The notes: generated by a model not told the origin, from the letters alone. A DNA stretch of 5,767 bases from an uncultured Sphingomonadales bacterium (GCA_903868655.1 CAIPWG010000567.1:1-5767); one strand, 5' to 3'; counted from the stretch's first letter, positions 1-5,653 are shown. Numbers and translations are program-made.

Positions 1-134
1 AAGGCCGCCACCGCCGCCGGATCGCCATCGGCCTTGCGCCACAGCACAACGGCGTCGCCCAAAATTTGCCGTTCGATCGGACCCGTGTCGATTTCGTCGC
101 CCCAGGCGGCAACATACCAGGCATTGCGCAGCAT
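1..134 (-). CDS. Rieske-type aromatic ring oxygenase alpha subunit, N-terminus (partial)
   Basis: The first 44 codons of a gene that continues past the left edge. The protein begins MLRNAWYVAAWGDEI and continues IERQILGDAVVLWRKADGD. The NAWYVA opening and the following ILGxxVVLWR strand are typical of the start of the Rieske [2Fe-2S] domain in VanA-like single-component-type oxygenases (vanillate O-demethylase, phenoxybenzoate dioxygenase and relatives). These enzymes use electrons from a reductase to hydroxylate or demethylate aromatic compounds. The CxH...CxxH cluster ligands and the mononuclear iron site would lie outside the window, so activity and substrate cannot be judged. The start is the ATG at 134, preceded by GGGGGA only 3 nt upstream. 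A further ATG at 148 is out of frame and stops after four codons. The gene lies 54 nt behind the Gre-like gene on the same strand and may be co-transcribed. The family call is fairly sure; the substrate is unknown. Confidence 0.75.
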   Translation of the reverse strand, partial: MLRNAWYVAAWGDEIDTGPIERQILGDAVVLWRKADGDPAAVAA

Positions 135-171
135 CAATCCCCCGTCATGCTTGGCTTTCGCCTGGTCCTAT

Positions 172-187
172 CGCGGCGCAAGCCGCG
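172..187 (-). other. Stem-loop just after the Gre-like gene
   Basis: A perfect 6-bp inverted repeat with a 4-nt loop (CGCGGC-GCAA-GCCGCG on the plus strand) starts 1 nt after the stop codon of the Gre-like gene. In the leftward transcript it reads CGCGGC-UUGC-GCCGCG and is followed by AUAGGACC, not by a U tract, so it is not a classic intrinsic terminator. It could stabilise the 3' end of the upstream message or partly reduce read-through into the Rieske gene. Function is inferred only. Confidence 0.35.
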
Positions 188-188
188 G

Positions 189-656
189 TCAATCCCCGGT
201 AACGGTGATCGTTTCGATTACCACAGCCTCGGCTTTGCCCGCAAAATCGAACACTTCGCCCGTTTCGGCGCCGATGATTGCGCGGCACAGCGGGGCAGAA
301 AAGGACAACAGCCCTGCGGGAGGATCGGCCTCGTCATCGCCGACCAGCGTGATCGTGCGGCGCTGACCATTCAGACGGAGCGTGACGGTGCAGCCGAATG
401 CCACGATATCGCCTGCGGGGCGTGGCATCAGTTCGGCGGTGGACTGACGTGTGCTCCAATAGCGGTGTTCGCGCCGTGCCGCCTTTTGTGCGGCTTCGTC
501 GGTCAAAGTCGGGATCAACGCCGCAAGTTCGGCCAATTTCCCAGCAATCAACGCCAACCCCCGCACGGTCACCCGGTTGGGTCCGGGCGGGATCGGCAAT
601 TCGAATTTGGGTTCCAGATGCTCGTCATCGCCTTCGCGGCGAAAGGCAACGCTCAT
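189..656 (-). CDS. GreA/GreB-family transcription elongation factor-like protein (short form)
   Basis: A 155-residue protein. Residues 84-150 match the GreA/GreB C-terminal FKBP-like domain: FGCTVTL near 87-93, then GDDEADPPAGLLSFSAPL at 106-123 and AIIGAETGEVFDF at 126-138, the usual 'GxDEADP...S..SPL..AllG...GdvV' pattern. The N-terminus (PIPPGPNRVT at 21-30, then RGLALI at 32-37) matches a short Gre-like family common in alphaproteobacteria. The helical hairpin between about residues 32 and 77 is much shorter than the roughly 70-residue coiled coil of GreA. It carries the family block REHRYWSTRQSTAEL (62-76) instead of the GDLxENAEY acidic tip. It probably binds RNA polymerase near the secondary channel, but transcript-cleavage stimulation is doubtful; an Rnk- or Gfh1-like regulatory role is an alternative. 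The ATG at 656 is preceded by a weak CAGG about 8 nt away. It lies 61 nt downstream of the GNAT gene. Confidence 0.85.
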   Translation of the reverse strand: MSVAFRREGDDEHLEPKFELPIPPGPNRVTVRGLALIAGKLAELAALIPTLTDEAAQKAARREHRYWSTRQSTAELMPRPAGDIVAFGCTVTLRLNGQRRTITLVGDDEADPPAGLLSFSAPLCRAIIGAETGEVFDFAGKAEAVVIETITVTGD

Positions 657-717
657 GTCACAGGCCTGTTCATCATGACATCGTAACAGGACCGGTGGGC
701 GTGGTCGAATCGAACGC

Positions 718-1260
718 TTAGACAGTGCCAGCCTGGTCCTGCGCGCGCGCGGGGTCGACCAGCGCCATCAGTTGCAAATCGATCCAGCGACCGGCAATGA
801 ATTGCGCCGAACGGCACAGGCCTTCGGTTGCAAACCCCAGCTTTTCATACAAGGCGATGGCGGGTGCATTGTCAGCATGGACCGCAAGACTCAGCCGCGT
901 CAGATTCAGGTGGTCGCGGCAAAACCCGATGGCCAGTTCCATCGCTTCTCGCCCAAGCCCGCACCCGCGATCTTCTGCCCGGCCAATCAGAATACCGAGA
1001 CTGGCACTGCGGTGGATCGGTTCAATCGCGGTGATTTGCACATAACCCACGATCTCGGGCTTGCCGATACGCCGGATCGCGAGAAACACGCGACGCGGAT
1101 CCCCGGAAGGATTGAGCCAGAAATCACGTTCGCGATCGAGATTTTTGGGCAGATAGGGCTCGTTCAACCGGGTGATTTCAGGATCATCGCCCCAGACAAA
1201 CAGCCGCAACAGATCTTCGGGCAAGACCGGGCCGATTGCCACATTGCGTCCATTGAGCAT
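718..1260 (-). CDS. GNAT-family N-acetyltransferase (RimJ/RimL-like)
   Basis: A 180-residue acetyltransferase predicted to move an acetyl group from acetyl-CoA to an amine, possibly a protein N-terminus or a small molecule; the substrate cannot be told from sequence. Seen directly: motif A, with the acetyl-CoA pyrophosphate loop RGCGLGREA at 98-106 after the strand SASLGILIG (85-93), and motif B NAPAIALYEKLGF (131-143) with the usual Tyr-138 before the last strands (FIAGRWIDLQLMAL, 154-167). The N-terminal part (PEDLLRLFVWGDDPEITRLN, 14-33) fits the RimJ/RimL subfamily. I chose the ATG at 1260 because GGAG (1275-1272) lies 11 nt upstream and the family usually begins a few residues before the first strand. 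An in-frame ATG at 1293 would add 11 residues and overlap the upstream gene. The open frame extends to 1587, but that part shadows the ABM gene. The 16-nt gap to the ABM gene suggests one operon. Confidence 0.88.
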   Translation of the reverse strand: MLNGRNVAIGPVLPEDLLRLFVWGDDPEITRLNEPYLPKNLDRERDFWLNPSGDPRRVFLAIRRIGKPEIVGYVQITAIEPIHRSASLGILIGRAEDRGCGLGREAMELAIGFCRDHLNLTRLSLAVHADNAPAIALYEKLGFATEGLCRSAQFIAGRWIDLQLMALVDPARAQDQAGTV

Positions 1261-1276
1261 GATCGGCAGGTCTCCG

Positions 1277-1594
1277 TCAGGGGAAATGGGCATCTCGTTC
1301 GAAATGATGAACCCGTTGCGGGGTTCCGGCAAACAGGCTGTAACTCTCGTAATAGACCCGGCGACCTTTGTCTTGCACCGCAGCATGATCGGCCACCCGG
1401 CGCCATGCCATCGCGGCGGCTTCGTCGGTCCACTCGGACATGGCCACGACTTCGCCATCGGCGGCGGTGTAGCTTTTGAAATTGAGAAATCCGGGCTGCG
1501 CCCGGGCAAGCGTGTGCATCCGATCCGCATCGGCGGCATAGGCCGCGCTGTCGATATCGGCGCGTTTGCGATTGCGGAAAACGACAAGGTACAT
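1277..1594 (-). CDS. Antibiotic biosynthesis monooxygenase (ABM) fold protein
   Basis: A 105-residue single-domain protein of the dimeric ferredoxin-like ABM family. Seen: first strand [10 protein letters not shown]; the [10 protein letters not shown] stretch (33-42), like the usual 'pGf...e' element; the [13 protein letters not shown] block (53-65) with the conserved Trp-63; and H70...Q74..GR followed by [10 protein letters not shown] (81-90), the family's 'H...Q..G...wY..Y.l' ending. Members include cofactor-free quinol monooxygenases, the haem-degrading IsdG/HmoA group and many proteins of unknown function. Nothing here decides the reaction, and no haem-binding claim is made. The ATG at 1594 starts directly at the first strand. 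The open frame extends back to 1711, but that would overlap aroC on the other strand and adds residues unlike the family. No clear Shine-Dalgarno precedes it. It is the first gene of the leftward cluster and is divergent from aroC. Confidence 0.82.
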   Translation of the reverse strand: MYLVVFRNRKRADIDSAAYAADADRMHTLARAQPGFLNFKSYTAADGEVVAMSEWTDEAAAMAWRRVADHAAVQDKGRRVYYESYSLFAGTPQRVHHFERDAHFP

Positions 1595-1602
1595 GCTGCC
1601 CG

Positions 1603-1630
1603 AACATAACCCGCCCGTGGCCTGCGGCAA
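1603..1630 (-). promoter_or_regulatory. Candidate sigma70-type promoter for the ABM-GNAT-Gre cluster
   Basis: In the 76-nt ABM/aroC divergent spacer, the minus strand reads TTGCCG (1630-1625), a 16-nt gap, then TATGTT (1608-1603). These resemble -35 and -10 boxes. The -10-like box ends only 8 nt before the ABM start codon, so a transcript from it would be leaderless or nearly so. That would agree with the lack of an obvious ribosome binding site. In GC-rich DNA such matches arise easily, so this is a weak call. Confidence 0.28.
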
Positions 1631-1670
1631 CGGTAGACTTTTCATCCGGAATCGGGAAAAGCCGCTGGCC

Positions 1671-2741
1671 ATGAGCCGCAATACTTTTGGACAGGTTTTC
1701 CGCTTCACCACCTGGGGCGAAAGCCACGGGCCCGCTTTGGGTGCAGTCGTCGATGGCTGCCCGCCGGGCCTCGTGCTCGATGAGGCGATTATTCAGCCGT
1801 TCCTCGATTCACGCCGCCCAGGGCAATCGCGCTTTACCACCCAGCGGCAGGAACCCGATCAGGTGCGCATCTTGTCGGGTGTGTTCGATGGTCGCACCAC
1901 CGGCACCCCGATCAGCCTGATGATCGAAAACGTCGACCAGCGATCGAAAGACTATTCCGACGTGGCGCGGGCCTATCGCCCCGGCCACGCCGATTACGCT
2001 TATGATGCCAAATACGGTTTTCGCGACTATCGCGGAGGCGGGCGCAGCTCGGCACGCGAAACCGCGGCACGTGTGGCGGCGGGCGCCGTGGCGCGGCTTG
2101 TGATCCCCGAAGTCAGCATCTTGGCTTATGTCAGCGCGATCGGCGGCGATGCAATTGATCCGGCCCGGTTCGATCGCGAAGAAATCACGCGCAATCCGTT
2201 TTTCTGCCCCGATCCCGTCGCCGCCGAGCGCTGGGAAGCCCTGGTGGATCAGGCGCGCAAGGCGGGATCATCGCTGGGCGCGGTGGTTGAATGCATCGCC
2301 ACCGGCGTTCCGGCGGGCTGGGGTGCGCCGCTCTATGCCAAACTCGATGCCGAACTGGCCCATGCGATGATGGGTATCAACGCGGTCAAAGGCGTCGAGA
2401 TCGGCGACGGCTTTGCCGCTGCCACCAATTCAGGCGAAGGCAATGCCGATCCCATGCGACCCGGCATCGAAGGCCAGCCGGTGTTCACCGCCAACCATGC
2501 CGGCGGCATCGCCGGGGGCATCTCGACCGGGCAACCGGTGGTGGTGCGCGTAGCGTTCAAGCCGACATCATCCATCCTGACCGCGATGCCGACGATCACC
2601 CGCGAAGGCGAGGCCACCGACTTGTTCACCAAGGGTCGCCATGACCCTTGTGTCGGCATCCGTGGCGTGCCGGTGGTCGAAGCGATGATGGCCGCCGTTC
2701 TGGCTGATCAAAAGCTGTTGCATCGCGCGCAATGCGGGTGA
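1671..2741 (+). CDS. aroC: Chorismate synthase
   Basis: A 356-residue enzyme, close to the roughly 350-360 residues usual for bacterial AroC. It converts 5-enolpyruvylshikimate-3-phosphate to chorismate, the last common step to aromatic amino acids, folate and quinones. It needs reduced FMN and acts in the cytoplasm. Seen: signature 1 [18 protein letters not shown] (16-33) with the catalytic-type His-19; R48/R49 and [11 protein letters not shown] (53-63) of the substrate and flavin pocket; signature 2 [17 protein letters not shown] (122-138); [18 protein letters not shown] (231-248); [15 protein letters not shown] (274-288), where Ala-281 replaces the more usual Leu of GGILGGIS; and [18 protein letters not shown] (332-349). 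The ATG at 1671 gives the standard [20 protein letters not shown] start. The frame is open back to 1566, but those residues read the ABM gene backwards. No strong ribosome binding site is seen. The symporter gene follows 37 nt later on the same strand. Confidence 0.97.
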   Translation: MSRNTFGQVFRFTTWGESHGPALGAVVDGCPPGLVLDEAIIQPFLDSRRPGQSRFTTQRQEPDQVRILSGVFDGRTTGTPISLMIENVDQRSKDYSDVARAYRPGHADYAYDAKYGFRDYRGGGRSSARETAARVAAGAVARLVIPEVSILAYVSAIGGDAIDPARFDREEITRNPFFCPDPVAAERWEALVDQARKAGSSLGAVVECIATGVPAGWGAPLYAKLDAELAHAMMGINAVKGVEIGDGFAAATNSGEGNADPMRPGIEGQPVFTANHAGGIAGGISTGQPVVVRVAFKPTSSILTAMPTITREGEATDLFTKGRHDPCVGIRGVPVVEAMMAAVLADQKLLHRAQCG

Positions 2742-2764
2742 TCACACGGGCCGAGACATTACGC

Positions 2765-2769
2765 AGGAG
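2765..2769 (+). promoter_or_regulatory. Ribosome binding site that selects the GTG start of the symporter
   Basis: AGGAG stands 9 nt before the GTG at 2779. The nearer ATG at 2771 is only 1 nt from it, is in another frame and stops after seven codons. The spacing therefore favours GTG as the true start. Confidence 0.75.
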
Positions 2770-2778
2770 CATGACAAC

Positions 2779-4080
2779 GTGGCACAACGCCTGACTTTGT
2801 GGATCGTGGTTGGCATGATCGCCGGTATTGCGCTGGGTGCGGCCTTGCACGCTGGCTTTCCCGCCGACAGCAAGACGCTGGCTACCACAGCCGATTTGCT
2901 CAAGTTGCTACCCGAAGTGTTTCTACGGCTGATCAAGATGATCATTGCACCGCTGATCCTGGGAACGCTGGTTACCGGAATTGCCGCGATGGGCGACAGC
3001 AGTGCGCTGGGCCGCATCGGCGGACGCGCACTCGGCTGGTTTGTCTGCGCCAGCCTGACCTCGATCGGGCTCGGCCTGCTGCTCGTCAATCTGTTTCAGC
3101 CGGGCCACGGCCTGCACTTTGTTGCGGCCACACCCGTGGGTGCGCTCTCGACGGGCGATTTCACGTTTCGCCATTTCGTGCTGGAAATCGTGCCGGTCAG
3201 TGTGCTCGACGCGATGGCCCAAAACAATGTTCTGCAAATTCTGGTGTTCGCTCTGTTCGCCGGGGTTGCGCTGTCTGCACTTGGCGAAGCGGGCGCGCCT
3301 TTGGTGCGTGCGACCGAATCGCTCGTGGCGATGATGCTGACCATGACCAGCTATGTCATGCGTGCCGCACCGTTCGCGGTGTTTGGCGCACTGGCCAGTG
3401 TGATCGCAACGCGAGGCCTCGGCATTATCGTGACGTATGGGGCGTTTGTTGCCGAATTTTACGGCGGGCTGGCGCTGTTCTGGCTCTTGCTGTTTTTGGT
3501 CGCCAGCCTGTTTGTCGGGCGCCGCGTGTGGCTGTTGGCGCGTTATGTGCGCGAGCCGCTGCTGCTGGCCTATTCGACCGCGAGTTCGGAATCGGCACTG
3601 CCGAGACTGTTCGACGCGCTGGACCGGTTCGGCGTACCGCGCCGCATTTCGGGATTTGTCCTGCCGCTTGGCTATTCGTTCAATCTCGACGGTTCGATGA
3701 TGTACACCAGCTTTGCAACGATGTTCATTGCGCAGGCTTACAACATTCCCCTGTCCGCCGGTCAGCAACTGGCCATGTTGCTGACACTGATGATCACATC
3801 CAAAGGCATAGCCGGCGTGCCCCGCGCCAGTCTGGTGGTGATCGCCGCCACGCTGACCCAATTTGGCCTGCCGATCGAAGGGATCGCGCTTCTGCTCGGG
3901 GTCGATACTTTCCTCGATATGGGCCGCACCGCCACCAATGTCGTGGGCAATGCAGTGGCAACCGTTGTGATCACCCATTGGGAAGGCATGTTGCAGCCAC
4001 CGCTCGATCCCGACCTGCCATTGGCAGTGGCACCGCACGACACACCCGATCACGGCCGCAAAGGGCTGCACCTGGGCTGA
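2779..4080 (+). CDS. Dicarboxylate/amino acid:cation symporter (DAACS/SDF family, GltP/DctA-like)
   Basis: A 433-residue inner-membrane carrier of the glutamate/aspartate/C4-dicarboxylate family. Segments in order: TM1 about 7-25, TM2 about 45-70, TM3 about 83-105, TM4-TM6 between about 135 and 247, re-entrant HP1 with the Ser-rich STASSESALP (266-275), TM7 with the unwound NLDGS (302-306; NMDGT in archaeal GltPh), HP2 with SKGIAGVPRASL (341-352), and TM8 with DTFLDMGRTATNVVGN (376-391). D380 and R383 correspond to GltPh D394 and R397, which hold the substrate amino and side-chain carboxyl groups. The Arg suits an acidic substrate such as aspartate, glutamate or a C4-dicarboxylate. N391 takes the place of the GltPh sodium ligand D405, as I recall for DctA-type members, so coupling may be to protons or fewer sodium ions. 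The start is the GTG, chosen from the AGGAG spacing. The gene follows aroC by 37 nt. The exact substrate is not settled. Confidence 0.93.
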   Translation: MAQRLTLWIVVGMIAGIALGAALHAGFPADSKTLATTADLLKLLPEVFLRLIKMIIAPLILGTLVTGIAAMGDSSALGRIGGRALGWFVCASLTSIGLGLLLVNLFQPGHGLHFVAATPVGALSTGDFTFRHFVLEIVPVSVLDAMAQNNVLQILVFALFAGVALSALGEAGAPLVRATESLVAMMLTMTSYVMRAAPFAVFGALASVIATRGLGIIVTYGAFVAEFYGGLALFWLLLFLVASLFVGRRVWLLARYVREPLLLAYSTASSESALPRLFDALDRFGVPRRISGFVLPLGYSFNLDGSMMYTSFATMFIAQAYNIPLSAGQQLAMLLTLMITSKGIAGVPRASLVVIAATLTQFGLPIEGIALLLGVDTFLDMGRTATNVVGNAVATVVITHWEGMLQPPLDPDLPLAVAPHDTPDHGRKGLHLG

Positions 4081-4108
4081 CATCAGGTTGCGCAAAGCCG
4101 TTCAACCT
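4068..4108. terminator. Weak alternative hairpins between convergent symporter and nth genes
   Basis: The 35-nt convergent gap and the end of the symporter gene hold two mutually exclusive stems sharing CAGGTTG. One pairs GCACCTG (4068-4074) with CAGGTTGC (4084-4091), with one bulged base. The other pairs AGGTTG (4085-4090) with CAACCT (4103-4108) across a 12-nt loop. Neither is followed by a T run on either strand, so a factor-independent terminator is not demonstrated. The position makes some role in ending the two converging transcripts possible. Confidence 0.22.
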
Positions 4109-4115
4109 CTCCGTC

Positions 4116-4823
4116 CTATTGTCCCTTCGGCGGGGATGCTAAAATCTTCGGCTTGCGCGCCGGCTTTTTCGGAGCAGGCTTGGCTTCGGCATCCATGACT
4201 TTGGCTTTGTACCGGCACAAGTCGATCACGCCACAGTGCCAACATTCGGGCTTGCGCGCCTTGCACACATAGCGCCCGTGCAGAATCAGCCAGTGGTGCG
4301 CACCCAGCCGAAACGGCGCCGGCACTTTCTTGTCGAGCCCTTTTTCGACCGCCTCGGGCGTCTTGCCTTTGGCCATGCCGGTGCGGTTGCACACGCGGAA
4401 GATATGCGTGTCGACCGCAAATGTTTCAGCACCAAACGCGGTATTGAGCACGACATTGGCGGTTTTGCGTCCCACACCGGGCAGCGCGGTCAGCGCGTCG
4501 CGGTCGGCGGGCACTTCGCCGCCATGATCGCGGATCAACATTTCCGAAAGCACAATCACGTTTTTGGCTTTGGCGTTGAACAGGCCGATCGTCTTGATGT
4601 GCTCTTTCAGCCCCGCTTCTCCCAGCGCGACCATCTGCGCGGGCGTCTGGACCAATTCAAACAGACGCTTGGTCGCCTTGTTCACCCCGACATCGGTCGA
4701 TTGTGCGGACATCGTCACCGCCACCAGCAACTGGTAGGTGTTGCCATACGCCAGTTCGGTTTCGGGCGCCGGATTGGCTTCGGCCAGACGGCGAAAGAAT
4801 TCGAAGATCTGATCGCGGGTCAA
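4116..4823 (-). CDS. nth: Endonuclease III (DNA glycosylase/AP lyase)
   Basis: A 235-residue base-excision repair enzyme that removes oxidised pyrimidines and cuts at the resulting abasic site. Seen: SAQSTDVGVNKAT (39-51); the helix-hairpin-helix LPGVGRKTANVVL (114-126) with catalytic Lys-120; VDTHIFRVCNRTG (137-149) with catalytic Asp-138; and the [4Fe-4S] loop C187-X6-C194-X2-C197-X5-C203. With the TTG at 4823 as start, all these residues carry the same numbers as in E. coli Nth, which supports that start; the family also commonly begins MTRDQIF here. The TTG overlaps the dapB stop (TTGA) and has GGAGCAGG (4841-4834) about 10 nt upstream, inside dapB. The frame is open to 4877, but that is dapB out of frame. 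Beyond the iron-sulphur cluster is a tail of about 30 residues, rich in Lys, Pro and Ala, that E. coli Nth lacks; it may add non-specific DNA affinity. Co-transcribed with dapB. Confidence 0.96.
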   Translation of the reverse strand: MTRDQIFEFFRRLAEANPAPETELAYGNTYQLLVAVTMSAQSTDVGVNKATKRLFELVQTPAQMVALGEAGLKEHIKTIGLFNAKAKNVIVLSEMLIRDHGGEVPADRDALTALPGVGRKTANVVLNTAFGAETFAVDTHIFRVCNRTGMAKGKTPEAVEKGLDKKVPAPFRLGAHHWLILHGRYVCKARKPECWHCGVIDLCRYKAKVMDAEAKPAPKKPARKPKILASPPKGQ

Positions 4824-5548
4824 AGATCGAGTACCTGCTCCATAGTGTAGCGCCCGGGCTCGCGGCCCAGCAGCCACTGCGCCGCACGCACAGCACCACG
4901 CGCGAAAATTGCCCGGTTTTCCGCCATATGTGACAAAGTCAGCCGTTCGTTGTCCGCCAGGAAATGCACTGCATGGTCGCCCGCCACGCTGCCGCCGCGC
5001 AAACTGGCGAAACCGATCGCGCCGGGGGCACGCGCACCGGTCACCCCATCACGCCCGCGTTCAGCGACTGCACGCAAATCTTCCCGCCTTCCGCAGGCCG
5101 CCGCCTCGCCCAACAAAAGTGCGGTGCCCGAGGGCGCATCGACTTTCATGCGGTGATGCGTTTCGACAATTTCGATATCCCAGTCGGGCCCTAGCCGCTG
5201 GGCTGCTTCGCGCACCAGATGTGCGAGCAGCGTGACACCAAGGCTGGTGTTCCCGGTCTGCAACACGGGGATCGACACGGTTGCGGCATCGATCAGCCAG
5301 TGGTGGCGTTCTTCGAGACCGGTGGTCCCCACCACCATGGGAATGCCGGCCGCCGCCGCGGCATCCAGATTGCGTTCAAGCGCAGCCGGGGCCGAGAAAT
5401 CGACCAGCACATCGCTGCATTCCGCCAGCGCCGCTGGATCGCCATCTTTGTCGATACCTCCGGCATAGCCATGGCCGGCAGCCACGATCGCGGCCTGGAG
5501 CGCCTGACCCATGCGCCCCGCGCTGCCGATGATACCAATCTTGGTCAT
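4820..5548 (-). CDS. dapB: 4-hydroxy-tetrahydrodipicolinate reductase
   Basis: A 242-residue enzyme that reduces 4-hydroxy-tetrahydrodipicolinate to tetrahydrodipicolinate with NAD(P)H, in the diaminopimelate/lysine pathway. Seen: Rossmann loop [11 protein letters not shown] (7-17); acidic then basic pair D33-K34 where E. coli has E38-R39, fitting use of either cofactor; VDFSAP (49-54); VVGTTGLEE (72-80); and the catalytic block [16 protein letters not shown] (129-144), with H131, H132 and K135 matching E. coli H159, H160 and K163. The substrate-loop and C-terminal parts [14 protein letters not shown] (179-192) and [10 protein letters not shown] (219-228) are also typical. It is about 30 residues shorter than the E. 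coli enzyme, mostly between the cofactor-specificity loop and VDFSAP, a short form I associate with sphingomonads. The ATG at 5548 has GGGGA (5557-5553) 4 nt upstream. The open frame reaches 5761, but that overlaps the divergent sirtuin gene. nth follows with a 4-nt overlap. Confidence 0.97.
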   Translation of the reverse strand: MTKIGIIGSAGRMGQALQAAIVAAGHGYAGGIDKDGDPAALAECSDVLVDFSAPAALERNLDAAAAAGIPMVVGTTGLEERHHWLIDAATVSIPVLQTGNTSLGVTLLAHLVREAAQRLGPDWDIEIVETHHRMKVDAPSGTALLLGEAAACGRREDLRAVAERGRDGVTGARAPGAIGFASLRGGSVAGDHAVHFLADNERLTLSHMAENRAIFARGAVRAAQWLLGREPGRYTMEQVLDL

Positions 5549-5583
5549 TGTGTCCCCGCATTTGCCGTGGCGTCTTTTGAGCG

Positions 5584-5602
5584 TTGCTGCACGCGTGCGC
5601 AA
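5584..5602. repeat. Dyad in the dapB/sirtuin divergent spacer
   Basis: TTGC-T-GCACGCGTGC-GCAA: a perfect 10-bp palindrome GCACGCGTGC (5589-5598) flanked by TTGC and GCAA, which pair if one extra T (5588) is left out. The size and position between two divergent genes would suit a dimeric regulator, but GC-rich palindromes of this kind also occur by chance. No known operator is recognised. Confidence 0.3.
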
Positions 5603-5632
5603 GCCGCGTTTCCCCGCCGGGCCATGGCCAAA

Positions 5633-5651
5633 CATGCCGGAGCGCGGCATG
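5633..5651 (+). promoter_or_regulatory. Hairpin covering the sirtuin ribosome binding site
   Basis: A perfect 7-bp inverted repeat, CATGCCG (5633-5639) and CGGCATG (5645-5651), with a 5-nt loop. It ends 2 nt before the sirtuin start codon at 5654. The likely Shine-Dalgarno GGAG (5639-5642) sits at the top of the stem and in the loop. The structure could limit ribosome access or act as a protein-binding dyad. The repeat is seen directly; its function is inferred. Confidence 0.4.
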
Positions 5652-5653
5652 AT

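Noticed and set aside
66..686. 206-residue plus-strand frame across the Rieske and Gre-like genes
   Set aside because: It spans two genes and their spacer on the other strand, has no recognisable domain, and is a consequence of high GC content.
1278..1587. Extended N-terminus of the GNAT frame (289 residues)
   Set aside because: The extra residues are Pro/Ser/Arg-rich, do not look like any GNAT domain, and cover the well-supported ABM gene in another frame.
1566..1670. Longer AroC starting at 1566
   Set aside because: The added 35 residues read through the divergent ABM start and are not part of the AroC family; ATG 1671 gives the standard N-terminus.
1595..1711. Longer ABM protein starting at 1711
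   Set aside because: It would run into aroC on the opposite strand, and the added residues precede the natural first beta strand (MYLVVF).
2923..4095. 390-residue frame antisense to the symporter
   Set aside because: Its composition (very rich in Gln, His, Arg) is typical of an antisense shadow of a hydrophobic membrane protein gene; no domain is recognisable.
2799..4142. 447-residue plus-strand frame overlapping the symporter
   Set aside because: An Arg/Cys/Gly-rich shadow frame with no recognisable motif; the symporter frame carries all family signatures.
4150..4260. Direct repeat GGCTTGCGCGCC at 4150-4161 and 4249-4260
   Set aside because: Both copies encode the tetrapeptide ARKP in Nth, so codon use alone explains the match; there is no further similarity around them.
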